The notes under the pieces were generated by a model that was not told where the DNA came from, searched no databases, and was given only the letters and a program-made list of their open reading frames with translations. From NCBI GenBank assembly GCA_965247255.1, contig CBDFGS010000013.1, positions 248,001-312,000 on the forward strand: DNA of 64,000 nt, written 5' to 3'. The position numbers and the translations under genes were made by a program. The DNA comes from CBDFGS01 sp965247255 (GTDB lineage: Bacteria > Chloroflexota > Dehalococcoidia > Lucifugimonadales > CAUZJF01). Of the stretch, positions 33,603 to 42,567 are shown one piece after another. Position 1 is the first letter of the stretch. Each line of letters opens with the position of its first letter.

Positions 33603-35120
33603 ATGGACAATCACAAAAATCCCGCAATGCAGATCATAGACCGTTTCGGCGGCCAGTCTTCGCTGGCCGCTCTGTTGGGCAAACGTCAGAGCACGGTTCA
33701 GCACTGGGCCAAGATCGGGAGGATACCGTCGCAGTGGCACGAACGGCTGCTTGAGCTCGCCTACGAGAAAGGAATTAGCCTAGAGCCGAAGGACTTCGTG
33801 TCGGCGGATAGGCCTGATATCGAACCAGCGAACGGAAAGCTAGGCGTGCTGCTCGTAGGTCTCGGCGCTGTGTCGTCAACTTTTATTGCCGGCGTCGAGC
33901 ATATCCGACGCGGCACGGGACAGCCAGTCGGTTCGATTAGCCAAATGGCGACTATTCGCCTTGGCAAGCGGTCCGACAAGCGAACTCCGCTGATACGAGA
34001 GTTCGTTCCGCTGGCGGACCTCGACCAGCTTGTCTTCGGCGCGTGGGACCCAATTCCGGACAATGCCTACGAGGCTGCGATCAAGAGTGGGGTTCTTGAC
34101 CGGTACGAGCAGCTGGAGCCCATCGCGGACTTTCTGGGGTCGATCGAGCCCATGCCGGCTGTGTTCGACGGCGACTACGTGAAGCGCATCGAAGGCATCA
34201 ACACCAAGACAGCGAAGAACAAGCTTCAGGCTGTGGAGGCCGTACGAGAGGACCTGCGTCGCTTCAAGGCCTCCAACGGATGCGACCGGCTCGTAATGGT
34301 CTGGTGCGCATCCACCGAAAAATTTATTACCGAGACCGAAATCCACCGGGACCTGGAGAGCTTCCTAGGTGGCCTTCACGACAACGACGAGAACATTGCG
34401 CCATCAATGATCTACGCTTACGCCGCCATCATGGAGGGCGTCCCCTTCGTGAACGGCGCTCCGAACCTCACGGCAGACATACCCGCTCTCGAGAGACTGG
34501 CCAGGGATGAAGGCGTTCCGATCTGCGGGAAGGACTTCAAGACTGGCCAGACGCTTGTCAAGACGGTGATCGGGCCAATGCTAAAGGCAAGGATGCTGGG
34601 GCTGGACGGCTGGTTTTCCACGAACATACTGGGGAACCGCGACGGCGAGGTGCTCGACGAGCCCGAGAACTTCAAAACGAAGGAAGAGTCCAAGCTCGGA
34701 GTCTTAGAGCACATCCTGCAGCCGGACGTCTATCCGGAACTCTACGCCGACGCTTACCACAAGGTCCGCATCAACTACTACCCGCCACGAGGCGACAACA
34801 AGGAGGGCTGGGACAACATCGACCTCTTTGGCTGGCTTGGCCGCCGTATGCAGCTAAAGGTCAACTTCCTGTGTTCGGACTCGGTCCTCGCCGCGCCTTT
34901 GGTGCTCGACCTTGTCCTCTTCACGGACCTGGCGCGGCGTGCCGGAATGGCGGGCATACAGGAGTGGTTGTCCTTCTATTTCAAGAGCCCCCAACACGCA
35001 CCGACTGTCAACCCCGAGCACGACCTGTTCATACAGCAAACTAAGCTCAAGAACACGCTGCGGTGGATGACGGGCGAAGAGCAGATCACTCACCTTGGTA
35101 TGGAGTACTATCGAGAGTGA
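33603..35120 (+). CDS. Inositol-3-phosphate synthase with N-terminal HTH domain
   Basis: 505 residues. Residues 8-65 form a Cro/YdaS-like helix-turn-helix (FGGQSSLAALLGKRQSTVQ, then HWAKIGRIPSQWHERLLELA). From about residue 79 it is a myo-inositol-1-phosphate synthase: Rossmann start KLGVLLVGLGAV, then NGAPNLTADIPAL, a conserved block GNRDGEVLDEPENF with KTKEESK, and the C-terminal SDSVLAAPLVLDLVLF. The enzyme converts glucose 6-phosphate to inositol 3-phosphate with NAD. The catalytic part (about 425 residues) is full length. The HTH suggests autoregulation or DNA binding, which is inference. Its neighbours are unrelated. Confidence 0.88.
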   Translation: MDNHKNPAMQIIDRFGGQSSLAALLGKRQSTVQHWAKIGRIPSQWHERLLELAYEKGISLEPKDFVSADRPDIEPANGKLGVLLVGLGAVSSTFIAGVEHIRRGTGQPVGSISQMATIRLGKRSDKRTPLIREFVPLADLDQLVFGAWDPIPDNAYEAAIKSGVLDRYEQLEPIADFLGSIEPMPAVFDGDYVKRIEGINTKTAKNKLQAVEAVREDLRRFKASNGCDRLVMVWCASTEKFITETEIHRDLESFLGGLHDNDENIAPSMIYAYAAIMEGVPFVNGAPNLTADIPALERLARDEGVPICGKDFKTGQTLVKTVIGPMLKARMLGLDGWFSTNILGNRDGEVLDEPENFKTKEESKLGVLEHILQPDVYPELYADAYHKVRINYYPPRGDNKEGWDNIDLFGWLGRRMQLKVNFLCSDSVLAAPLVLDLVLFTDLARRAGMAGIQEWLSFYFKSPQHAPTVNPEHDLFIQQTKLKNTLRWMTGEEQITHLGMEYYRE

Positions 35121-35433
35121 CGCCAGGGTCAGGCGGGGCCGTGGACTCGTCCAGACTGGATCACGAGATGGCCAGCATGCACACTCACCGTTGCAGACCG
35201 GAGACGATACGCCGGCAACTCGCCGAATCCAGGCCGTCACAACTTCCTTATCAGACCGCAAGCCTACTTCGGACGAACCGACTGCTTCACCGATCGCTGC
35301 CCCTGTAGGTCGGCTGACGGCAACAAGTAGTCCGGCTCATCTAAACGAAACAATTGGAAGCGGCTTCGTTTGGCGGCTCAGAGGGTTATGATGGAGATGG
35401 TGGAGCGTTGAACTCCCCGTCGGTGGTCAGCTT
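35121..35433. other. Intergenic region, nothing recognised
   Basis: No convincing gene, terminator or repeat. Confidence 0.4.
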
Positions 35434-35640
35434 CTAGGCCGAGAACGGCAAGTCCTGCGTAAGCGACGGATACGCGATCAGACCTCGAACGGCGCGAACT
35501 TGTTGCGTCTCCGGAAGATGCACCAGATCTCTCAGCGTATGCTCGCCGACGATTCGCGTGGACCATCGGTCTCCAAGCCGTTCAAGGGCCTCCAACACGC
35601 TTGGGGCTATGCTGAGGAGTCGCAGAAGTTGGGTAACCCA
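35434..35640 (-). pseudogene. Second HTH-gene remnant
   Basis: The minus-strand frame reads VTQLLRLLSIAPSVLEALER, then LGDRWSTRIVGEHTLRDLVHL and PETQQVRAVRGL, ending at TAG 35434-35436. It is colinear with the IS-split HTH gene (VTQLLRPLRLAP and LGDRWPRRVIG). The helix-turn-helix before VTQLL is lost, so this is a truncated relic. The family resembles HTH proteins encoded beside serine recombinases; no recombinase is left here. Confidence 0.55.
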
Positions 35641-35750
35641 AGGACCATTGGTTCCGAAACTGCTATGGCTATATCCCCTGTCGGTCTCGTTGACATGCTA
35701 TATGCCCAATGCTACGCTCACGCCACTTTGCCGGGGGCTGACCGGATACG

Positions 35751-36839
35751 ATGAGGGCCGCAGTATTCCGCGGTGTAGGCACACCGCTGACGATCGAGGA
35801 TGTGCAGGTGGGCGCGCCCGGCCCGCGCGAGGTCCTGGTCCGGACCGGCGCTACGGGCGTCTGTCACAGCGACCTACACTACGTGGACGGCCGCCGCAGC
35901 GTCGATGTTCCGGCGGTGTTGGGCCACGAGGCCTCGGGCACGGTGGAGGCGGTCGGCTCTAGCGTGTCCTACGTCCGGCCCGGTGACAGGGTGATAACGT
36001 GCCTCTCGGTCTTCTGCGGCCATTGCGACATGTGCGTGGCCGGCCGGCCCGCGCTGTGCTCTCGGGCTGGAGTCGAACGCACCGCGGCCGAGCAGAGCCG
36101 CCTGCGCCAGGGCGATTCGCGCATGACCCAGCTCCTGAACATCTCCTCCTTCGCCGAGCAGATGCTCGTACACGAGAATTCGGTGTTTAAGGTCGACGAC
36201 GACCTGCCGTTCGAGCAGCTCGCCCTCGTTGGATGCGGGGTGATTACCGGGATTGGCGCGGTGGTAAACACCGCACGGGTCGAAGCAGGAAGCAGCGTCG
36301 CCGTAGTCGGCTGCGGGGGAGTAGGGCTGAACTGCGTTCAAGGCGCGGTGCTGGCAGGCGCGGCGCGAGTCATCGCCATCGACCGCGTAGGGGCGAAGCT
36401 GGATATGGCGCGAGACTTTGGCGCGACTGACGTGCTCGACTCCAGCACGGGCCTAGATGTCGTGGAGGCGGTGCGCGACCTGACGGGCGGCGGGGTCGAC
36501 TACTCGTTCGAGGCCATCGGCACCAAGGAGACCACCGCGATGTCCTTCGCGATGCTTGCGCCCGGAGGCACCGCCACCCTCATCGGTCTCTTCCCCGAGG
36601 ATACGACGCTGGAGCTGGAGGCCGAGCTATTCTTGAGCGAGCGCAAGATCCAGGGGTGCAGCATGGGCTCCAACCGCTTCCGAATAGACATGCCACGCTA
36701 TATCGAGCTGTATCGGCAGGGTCGCCTCAAACTAGACGAGCTAGTCTCGCGGCGCCTGCGACTCGACCAGATCGACAAGGCCTTCGCCGAGATGAGAGAA
36801 GGACGGGTCGCACGCAGCGTCGTCGTTTTCGACAGCTAG
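35751..36839 (+). CDS. Zinc-dependent alcohol dehydrogenase (class III-like MDR)
   Basis: 362-residue medium-chain dehydrogenase. Catalytic zinc site: GVCHSDLHY and GHEASGTVEAVG, with the third ligand CGV after LVG. The structural zinc lobe is CGHCDMCVAGRPALC. The NAD-binding motif VVGCGGVGLN is followed by an Asp-containing AIDRV that favours NAD over NADP. The length and long lobe resemble the class III/NDMA-type group. The substrate is uncertain. No neighbour suggests an operon. Confidence 0.9.
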   Translation: MRAAVFRGVGTPLTIEDVQVGAPGPREVLVRTGATGVCHSDLHYVDGRRSVDVPAVLGHEASGTVEAVGSSVSYVRPGDRVITCLSVFCGHCDMCVAGRPALCSRAGVERTAAEQSRLRQGDSRMTQLLNISSFAEQMLVHENSVFKVDDDLPFEQLALVGCGVITGIGAVVNTARVEAGSSVAVVGCGGVGLNCVQGAVLAGAARVIAIDRVGAKLDMARDFGATDVLDSSTGLDVVEAVRDLTGGGVDYSFEAIGTKETTAMSFAMLAPGGTATLIGLFPEDTTLELEAELFLSERKIQGCSMGSNRFRIDMPRYIELYRQGRLKLDELVSRRLRLDQIDKAFAEMREGRVARSVVVFDS

Positions 36840-36864
36840 ATCGAGGGTTGGGCAGACGGCCCAT

Positions 36865-37686
36865 CTAGACTTCGCCCTTTTTCCGCAGCGTGCGAAGGCC
36901 TTGCCTGATAATCCACGCCGTCTCCTTTGTAGGCGAGGCCGCGGTCCAGCGGACGCACACCCGTCGGACCCAATCGGGCCTCGACTTGCTGGCGTCGTTG
37001 AGCCAGTTGGCGACCGCCCGCTGAACGTACCGGCTGGGGTCGGAGCGCACCGGCTCAAGGAGTTTAAGGCCTGGTCCTGGGTCGTCCTTTAGCGCTCCGA
37101 TGTGAGCGGCCCACACGCCTCGAGGCCGGGTACCCTCGATGGCACAGCGCCGGATGTTGGGGTCGGCCTCGTATACCCAGCCCTCTAGCAGGTCGATACC
37201 ATCGGCCAGGTCTGCGGCTACATACGCCCGGAACGAGTCCCAGGCGTTTTCGCGAACTGCGCCGTTGTGGTCGGCCGCGAAACGGCGCGCAGCCTGCAGC
37301 CGCTCGTCGAGCGCGAGGTTTGCGTCGGCGTTAACCATCCAGGCGGCCCACGCGCGCACCATATCGGAGGGGTAAGTTGCAATGGCCTCGAAGACCTGCT
37401 CGCGATCGCTGCGCGCATCAGTAGCATCGAAGAGCGCATTGCCGATGCCTATCATCCGCGCCCGCACGCCTTCTTCAGCCAGAGAGTCCGCCGCCTGTGC
37501 CAGCTCGGCGTGAGAGTCGGCAAGGCCCACGTGCGGGACCACCGAGCGGAGCAACGTGGGCATGTCGACGGCCAGCCACTCGACCAGCGTTATCGTCTCT
37601 TCGCGTCCTTCGTTGAGGGCCTGCAGTACACCGGGAGGGATGTCCGCCATGCGGGCCGCGCCCTTGCGCCTGGGCGGCTTCTCCAT
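36865..37686 (-). CDS. AlkC/AlkD-like DNA alkylation repair HEAT-repeat protein
   Basis: 273 residues, all-helical, with HEAT-like repeats and the family ending SRYVQRAVANWLNDASKSRP, then ETAWIIRQGLRTLRKKG. Relatives are DNA glycosylases that excise alkylated bases by trapping them without base flipping. No metal or membrane features are seen. The gene is divergent from larE with only 19 nt between the predicted starts, so one of the two starts may be misplaced or the promoters overlap. Confidence 0.8.
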   Translation of the reverse strand: MEKPPRRKGAARMADIPPGVLQALNEGREETITLVEWLAVDMPTLLRSVVPHVGLADSHAELAQAADSLAEEGVRARMIGIGNALFDATDARSDREQVFEAIATYPSDMVRAWAAWMVNADANLALDERLQAARRFAADHNGAVRENAWDSFRAYVAADLADGIDLLEGWVYEADPNIRRCAIEGTRPRGVWAAHIGALKDDPGPGLKLLEPVRSDPSRYVQRAVANWLNDASKSRPDWVRRVCVRWTAASPTKETAWIIRQGLRTLRKKGEV

Positions 37687-37705
37687 TACGTCACGCCTCC
37701 GTGAT

Positions 37706-38626
37706 ATGATTCCGCTCAGCCCAATTCTACCCCGACGAGCATCCAGTTTGACGTCTGATAACCCAGAACTTAAGGAGAAAAAGAAGGCCCTGGAGTCCTG
37801 CCTGCAAGAGATGGGCTCGGTCCTTGTCGCCTACTCCGGCGGCACAGACAGCACCTTCTTGTCGGCCACCGCCAGTGTTCTTCTTGGCGACAGGGTGTTG
37901 GCCGTCACCGCCAAGTCCCCAAGCCTTGCGCCAGCGGACCTGGGTGCCGCAGTCGAAATCGCGAAATCGCTGGGGCTCAACCACCGCGTCATCGAGACTC
38001 ACGAGGTGGAGCGCGCCGATTACCTGGCCAACGACCCCAACCGCTGCTTCTTCTGCAAGGAGGAGCTCTATAGCCACCTTGAGCCCATTGCCGCCGAGGG
38101 GGGATACAGGTGCATCGTCAACGGGCACAACGCCGACGACCTCGGCGACTTCCGGCCGGGGATGAGCTCCGCCAAACGCCGGGGCGTCCGCAGTCCACTG
38201 GTGGAAGCCGCACTGACGAAGCCGGAGATTCGGGCCCTGTCGCGGGAGATGGGCCTGCCCACCTGGGACAAACCCGCTCAGGCGTGCCTGTCGTCAAGAA
38301 TACCGTACGGCACGCCCGTCACGTTCGAGGCCTTGACGCGCGTCGGCAGGGCGGAGGAGTTCATACGCGGCCTTGGAATCAGGCAGGTGAGAGTACGGCA
38401 CCACGGCGACGTCGCACGCATCGAAGTGGAGCTGGCCGACATCCCTCTCCTTGCCGACAACGACACTCGCGACGCGGTCGCGAAGCACTTCCGCTCCATC
38501 GGCTACGCCTACGTGACGCTGGACCTTGACGGCTTCCGCTCTGGCAGCCTCAACGAGGCCCTGCCCGGCAGGAAGGCGCGGAACGGCCCGGCGCATCGTG
38601 ATGCGGCGTTTACGGACCTTACCTGA
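37706..38626 (+). CDS. larE: LarE-type ATP-dependent sacrificial sulfur transferase
   Basis: 306 residues. The PP-loop YSGGTDST (about residues 43-50) binds ATP; RCFFCKEELY and ACLSSRIPYGT follow, the latter holding the LarE cysteine that donates sulfur when the nickel-pincer cofactor is built. The C-terminal part (VRVRHHGDVARIEV) matches the family. Neither larB nor larC nor a lactate racemase is present in the window, so its target enzyme is unknown. The start is uncertain: ATG 37706 has no Shine-Dalgarno and a TTG at 37748 is an alternative. Confidence 0.88.
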   Translation: MIPLSPILPRRASSLTSDNPELKEKKKALESCLQEMGSVLVAYSGGTDSTFLSATASVLLGDRVLAVTAKSPSLAPADLGAAVEIAKSLGLNHRVIETHEVERADYLANDPNRCFFCKEELYSHLEPIAAEGGYRCIVNGHNADDLGDFRPGMSSAKRRGVRSPLVEAALTKPEIRALSREMGLPTWDKPAQACLSSRIPYGTPVTFEALTRVGRAEEFIRGLGIRQVRVRHHGDVARIEVELADIPLLADNDTRDAVAKHFRSIGYAYVTLDLDGFRSGSLNEALPGRKARNGPAHRDAAFTDLT

Positions 38627-38656
38627 CCCGGCGCGGGGTATCCGTGCATCGAGGCT

Positions 38657-39850
38657 CTAACTCACTGCGCCGCGCTCCCTCATCCGCGCGATCTCCTCGT
38701 TCGAATAGCCGTGTTCGAGCAGGACCTCGTCGGTGTGCTCCCCTAGCCTCGGCGGGGGACGCCTGATCGCGCCGGGGGTCGCCGAGAGCTTGACCGGGAT
38801 CCCTATGTTGCGGATGCGTCCCGCCGAGGGGTGCCCGATCTCCACGGCCATCTCGCGGGCTAAGACCTGCGGGTCTGCGTACACCTCAGCCATGTCCCGA
38901 ATCGGGCCGCAGGGTACCCCGGCGGCATCGAGGACCTGGAGCCAATAGGCAGTGTCCTTCTCGGCGAAGGTGACTTCTAGCGTCGCCACCAGGGTCCGTA
39001 GGTTTTGGTTCCGGTCGGCGTTCGACCCGAAGCGCCTGTCCTCGAGTAGGTCGGTCCGGTCGACGGCGGCGCACATCCGCTCCCAATTGGACTGGTTCGG
39101 GGCGCCAAGAGTGAGGTAGCCATCGGCGGTCTTGAACGCCTGGTACGGCGCCGACAACGGGTGAGCAGACCCCGTTGGTCCAGGCGCCTTCCCCGTCGCG
39201 AAGTAGATCGCGGACTCCCACACCGTATAGGCGATCCCCGCTTCAAGCAGCGATGTGTCGACGTGCTGGCCGACACCGGTCCGCAGCCGGTGCACATACG
39301 CTGAGAGCACTCCGAAGGCCGAGTACATCCCGGCGTTGAGGTCGGTGATGGGCACACCGACCTTAACCGGGACCTCGCCGGGGATTCCAGTGATGCTCAT
39401 GAGTCCGGCCTCACCCTGGGCCACCAGGTCGAAGCTGGAGCGGTGGCTGCTCGGACCCGTCCCCCCGTACCCGGAAATGGAGCAGTACACCAGCGACGGG
39501 TTCAGGCCGCTCAGGGCGTCGTATCCCAGCCCCAGGCGGTCCATCGTTCCTGGGCGCAGGTTTTGGACGAATACATCCGCATCCTTCACTAGAGAGCGAG
39601 CGATGTCTACGCCCTCGGGCTCTTTCAGGTCCAGAACGATACTTCTTTTGTTGCGGTTGATGGCGAGGAAGGCGGCCGACTCACCGTTGATAAAGGGCGG
39701 CCCGGAGCGCCGGACGTCGTCGCCGTCGGGCTTCTCGATCTTGATGACGTCGGCCCCCATGTCGCCCAGAAGCATGGTGCAGTACGGCCCAGCCATGATT
39801 TGGCTGCAATCGACGACTTTGACACCTTCCAGCGGCAGGGGTGTCGTCAT
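38657..39850 (-). CDS. CaiB/BaiF class III CoA-transferase
   Basis: 397 residues, standard family length. Family features: LEGVKVVDCSQIMAGPYC, IKIEKPDGDDVR, NRNKRSIVLDLK, SISGYGGTGP, and the catalytic aspartate in ITDLNAGMYSAFG. It moves CoA between acyl groups in the cytosol. The start at 39850 is where homology begins. The enoyl-CoA hydratase gene ends 49 nt upstream in the same orientation, so the pair probably activates and then hydrates or degrades an organic acid. Confidence 0.92.
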   Translation of the reverse strand: MTTPLPLEGVKVVDCSQIMAGPYCTMLLGDMGADVIKIEKPDGDDVRRSGPPFINGESAAFLAINRNKRSIVLDLKEPEGVDIARSLVKDADVFVQNLRPGTMDRLGLGYDALSGLNPSLVYCSISGYGGTGPSSHRSSFDLVAQGEAGLMSITGIPGEVPVKVGVPITDLNAGMYSAFGVLSAYVHRLRTGVGQHVDTSLLEAGIAYTVWESAIYFATGKAPGPTGSAHPLSAPYQAFKTADGYLTLGAPNQSNWERMCAAVDRTDLLEDRRFGSNADRNQNLRTLVATLEVTFAEKDTAYWLQVLDAAGVPCGPIRDMAEVYADPQVLAREMAVEIGHPSAGRIRNIGIPVKLSATPGAIRRPPPRLGEHTDEVLLEHGYSNEEIARMRERGAVS

Positions 39851-39899
39851 GATTGCGGCCCCATTCCCAGACCGGACCAAGGCTCCGTAGGCAAAGGTG

Positions 39900-40688
39900 C
39901 TACCTGCCCTTGAACTTCGGCTTGCGGCGCCCGAGAAAGGCCCGCCGCCCCTCGTGAAAGTCCTCGCTGTCGAAGTTCGCGAACGGCAGCTCCCGCTCTT
40001 CGTGCGAGAGTCCATCGAGCCCTGGGTTGCGCATGACCGTTTGCAGAATCTTCTTGTGCCTGCGCTGGGATAGAGGCGCCAACTGCGCCATATCCGACGT
40101 CAGCCGGTCGATGTGATCGTCGATCTCGGCAAGCGGCACGACCTCGCTGACCAGGCCCATGCGCAGCGCCTCCTGTGCGTCGATCAGCCGCCCCGACAGG
40201 AGCAGACGCGACGCGTTACCCGCTCCGACCAGGTCCACTAGACGCCGCATCTCGCCGTATCCGACAAGAATACCGAGCTGTCCCACTGGTATGCCAAACC
40301 GGCCGTTGTCAGCAGATACCCGGATGTCTGTGGCAAGACTCAGCTCGCACCCACCGCCCACGCAGAAGCCCTTGATGAGACACACCGTCGGCGCTGGAAT
40401 GGCCTCCAAGGCGTCCATCGCGCCCTCGAACGCGCGGGCGTACTCCTTAGCCGTGGTCGAATTGTTGCGGTGTTGCTCGAAGTCCCGAATGTCCGCGCCC
40501 GCCGAGAACGCCTCCTCGCCGGCGCCCGCAAGCACTACGACCCTGACACTGTCGTTCTGCGCTACATTTTCGGCGATTCGTGACAGCTCCAGCCAGCCCG
40601 CATAGTCGATGACGTTGCGCTGGTCGGGCCGGTCGATTGTGACCCTGGCGACCTCGCCATCTAATTTCAGGGTTACGGCAGGCGACAT
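39900..40688 (-). CDS. Enoyl-CoA hydratase/isomerase family protein
   Basis: 262-residue crotonase. The oxyanion-hole segments FSAGADIRDF and GFCVGGGCELSLATDI and the helix FGIPVGQLGILVGYGE are clear. The second catalytic Glu position of true hydratases is not obvious, so isomerase or another crotonase activity is possible. The start at 40688 is the first Met of the fold. Upstream of the CoA-transferase in a likely two-gene operon, and divergent from the dehydrogenase at 40870. Confidence 0.9.
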   Translation of the reverse strand: MSPAVTLKLDGEVARVTIDRPDQRNVIDYAGWLELSRIAENVAQNDSVRVVVLAGAGEEAFSAGADIRDFEQHRNNSTTAKEYARAFEGAMDALEAIPAPTVCLIKGFCVGGGCELSLATDIRVSADNGRFGIPVGQLGILVGYGEMRRLVDLVGAGNASRLLLSGRLIDAQEALRMGLVSEVVPLAEIDDHIDRLTSDMAQLAPLSQRRHKKILQTVMRNPGLDGLSHEERELPFANFDSEDFHEGRRAFLGRRKPKFKGR

Positions 40689-40869
40689 GAGTGTTCGGCG
40701 TGCGTCCGGCGGGGGAGCTTCTTCACCAGGCGGAACCCGAGGAAGGGGCAAGGCCGATATTATACTAGGCCGCGCTACGGACGCAACAGCATCACCGCGG
40801 CCCGCTGCTTCCGGCTCAGTCGCGTGGTACCATTCCTCGTGCCGTTTTGCCCTTAACAAGGAGAGGCCG

Positions 40870-41862
40870 ATGCCAAAGAAAGTCCTGGTGACCGACTACG
40901 TGTGGCCGTCCCTCGAGCCGGAGAGGGAGGTGTTGTCCGCCGCAGACACCGAGATCGTAGTGGCGCCCGACGGTGACGAGGAGACCCTATCGAAGATGGC
41001 GAGAGACGTGGACGGCATTCTCTTCTGCTTCGCCAAGGTCACGGAAAAAGTACTGAGAGCCGCCAACAAGTGCGTGGTCGCCAGCCGTTACGGTGTCGGA
41101 GTCGACAACATCGACCTCGACACCGCCACGGAGCTCGGCATCGCGGTCACCTACGTCCCCGACTACTGCGTGCCCGAGGTTTCGGACCACGTGATCAGCT
41201 TGATGCTGGCGTGGAACCGGCGAATCGTCATGTTCGACAGGGCTACCAAGACCAAGGGCTGGGGCAGCGAGGGACTGGGGATGCGCATCATGCGCCTGGA
41301 GGGGAAGAAGCTGGGGGTAGTCGGATACGGCAGGATCGGCCGCGCCGTGGCGCCCAAGGCACGCGCCTTCGGGCTCGACGTCCTGGCATACGACGCGGTG
41401 CTGAGTCACGAGGACATCAGGGCCAACGGCGCTACGCCTACGGACCTGGAGACGCTGCTGCGCGAGTCCGACTTCGTTACAGTGCACACGCCGCTAATGC
41501 CGGAGACCACAAATCTCATCGGCGCAGCCGAGCTGGAGGCCATGAAGCCCGACGCGTTCCTGATCAACTGCGCCCGCGGCGGCCTGATCGACGAGGACGC
41601 TCTATACGACGCACTTACATCCGGCGGTATCGCCGGCGCCGGCCTCGACGTGCTCTTGGACGTCGATCCGCCCCTCGATCACCGCCTCATACAGCTCGAC
41701 AACGTCATAGTGACGCCACACACCGCCTTCTACTCCCAGGAGGCCACCCTGGAGCTGGAGCAACGCGCCGCCGGCGAAGTAGTGCGGGTGTTCCGCGGCG
41801 AGATGCCGGACAACCTGGTGAACCGAGCGGTGCTGCCAAACGCCCGGGCGAATCTGGCGTAG
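40870..41862 (+). CDS. D-isomer-specific 2-hydroxyacid dehydrogenase (SerA/CtBP-like)
   Basis: 330 residues. The NAD-binding motif GVVGYGRIGRAVAPKARAFG is near the middle. Catalytic Arg is in INCARGGLID, the Glu follows in the D..L/DV segment, and His is in VTPHTAFYS. The short length without ACT domain fits C-terminal-binding-protein-like dehydrogenases more than full SerA. AAGGAGAGG precedes the ATG. Substrate unknown. It is divergent from the enoyl-CoA hydratase/CoA-transferase pair, perhaps sharing regulation. Confidence 0.9.
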   Translation: MPKKVLVTDYVWPSLEPEREVLSAADTEIVVAPDGDEETLSKMARDVDGILFCFAKVTEKVLRAANKCVVASRYGVGVDNIDLDTATELGIAVTYVPDYCVPEVSDHVISLMLAWNRRIVMFDRATKTKGWGSEGLGMRIMRLEGKKLGVVGYGRIGRAVAPKARAFGLDVLAYDAVLSHEDIRANGATPTDLETLLRESDFVTVHTPLMPETTNLIGAAELEAMKPDAFLINCARGGLIDEDALYDALTSGGIAGAGLDVLLDVDPPLDHRLIQLDNVIVTPHTAFYSQEATLELEQRAAGEVVRVFRGEMPDNLVNRAVLPNARANLA

Positions 41863-41895
41863 AGATTTCACCGCCGAGCACGCTGAGGGGAACCC

Positions 41896-41967
41896 GTAGG
41901 GGCGGGTTTGAAACCCGCCCTGCCGCGGAGTGGAACCGTAGGGGCGGGCCCGCCCGACCGCCCGCCT
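41896..41967. repeat. GTAGGGGCGGG-type inverted repeat pair
   Basis: CCGTAGGGGCGGGTTTGAAA with CCCGCCC, then a second CCGTAGGGGCGGGCCCGCCC. A widespread intergenic repeat type; another copy is at 18080-18105. Confidence 0.7.
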
Positions 41968-41979
41968 CTGACATGGCGG

Positions 41980-42501
41980 CTACGTCTCTTCCCCGAGGAC
42001 ACGCGTGTAGACCTCGTAGTCGCGCTCGCTGAAGCACACGAACACTACCTTCTCGATCGACGCGTCCACCTCCAGGGACCGCCTCACCTCGGTGACGGCG
42101 ATATCCGTGGCGCGGTCCAGAGGAAAGCCGTAGGCGCCGGTGCTGATGGCCGGGAACGCGATCGTCCTCGCGCCGTTCTCCGCTGCCAGCGCCAGGCTCT
42201 TGCGATAGCAGCTAGCCAGCAGCTCGTCTTCTTTCCGGTCTCCACCGCTCCACACGGGCCCTACCGTGTGGATGACCCAACGCGCGGGGAGATCATACCC
42301 GCCGGTGATCTTTGCGTCGCCTGTAGGGCATCCACCCAGGGTGCGGCACTCCTCTAGGAGTCCAAGCCCGGCGGCGCGGTGGATGGCGCCGTCGACTCCC
42401 CCTCCGCCCAGCAGCGTCGTGTTGGCGGCGTTGACGATGGCGTCCGCTCGCTGCTTCGTTATGTCGCCCTGAGCGACTTCTATCCGTGCGGCCATCGCCA
42501 T
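41980..42501 (-). CDS. Macrodomain O-acetyl-ADP-ribose deacetylase-like protein
   Basis: 173 residues, one macrodomain of the YmdB/MacroD class: GDITKQRADAIVNAANTTLL, GGGGVDGAIHRAAG, CPTGDAKITGGYDLPARWVI and AFPAISTGAYGFPLDRA. It is predicted to hydrolyse ADP-ribose esters or remove ADP-ribose from protein. ATG 42501 or 42495 may be used; AGGTGAG fits the second better. Confidence 0.93.
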   Translation of the reverse strand: MAMAARIEVAQGDITKQRADAIVNAANTTLLGGGGVDGAIHRAAGLGLLEECRTLGGCPTGDAKITGGYDLPARWVIHTVGPVWSGGDRKEDELLASCYRKSLALAAENGARTIAFPAISTGAYGFPLDRATDIAVTEVRRSLEVDASIEKVVFVCFSERDYEVYTRVLGEET

Positions 42502-42567
42502 CTCACCTGGCAGAAACGAACATTTCCCCTCTGATCTCGTGCTCTCCGCGACCTCGGCGGTGAAGTC

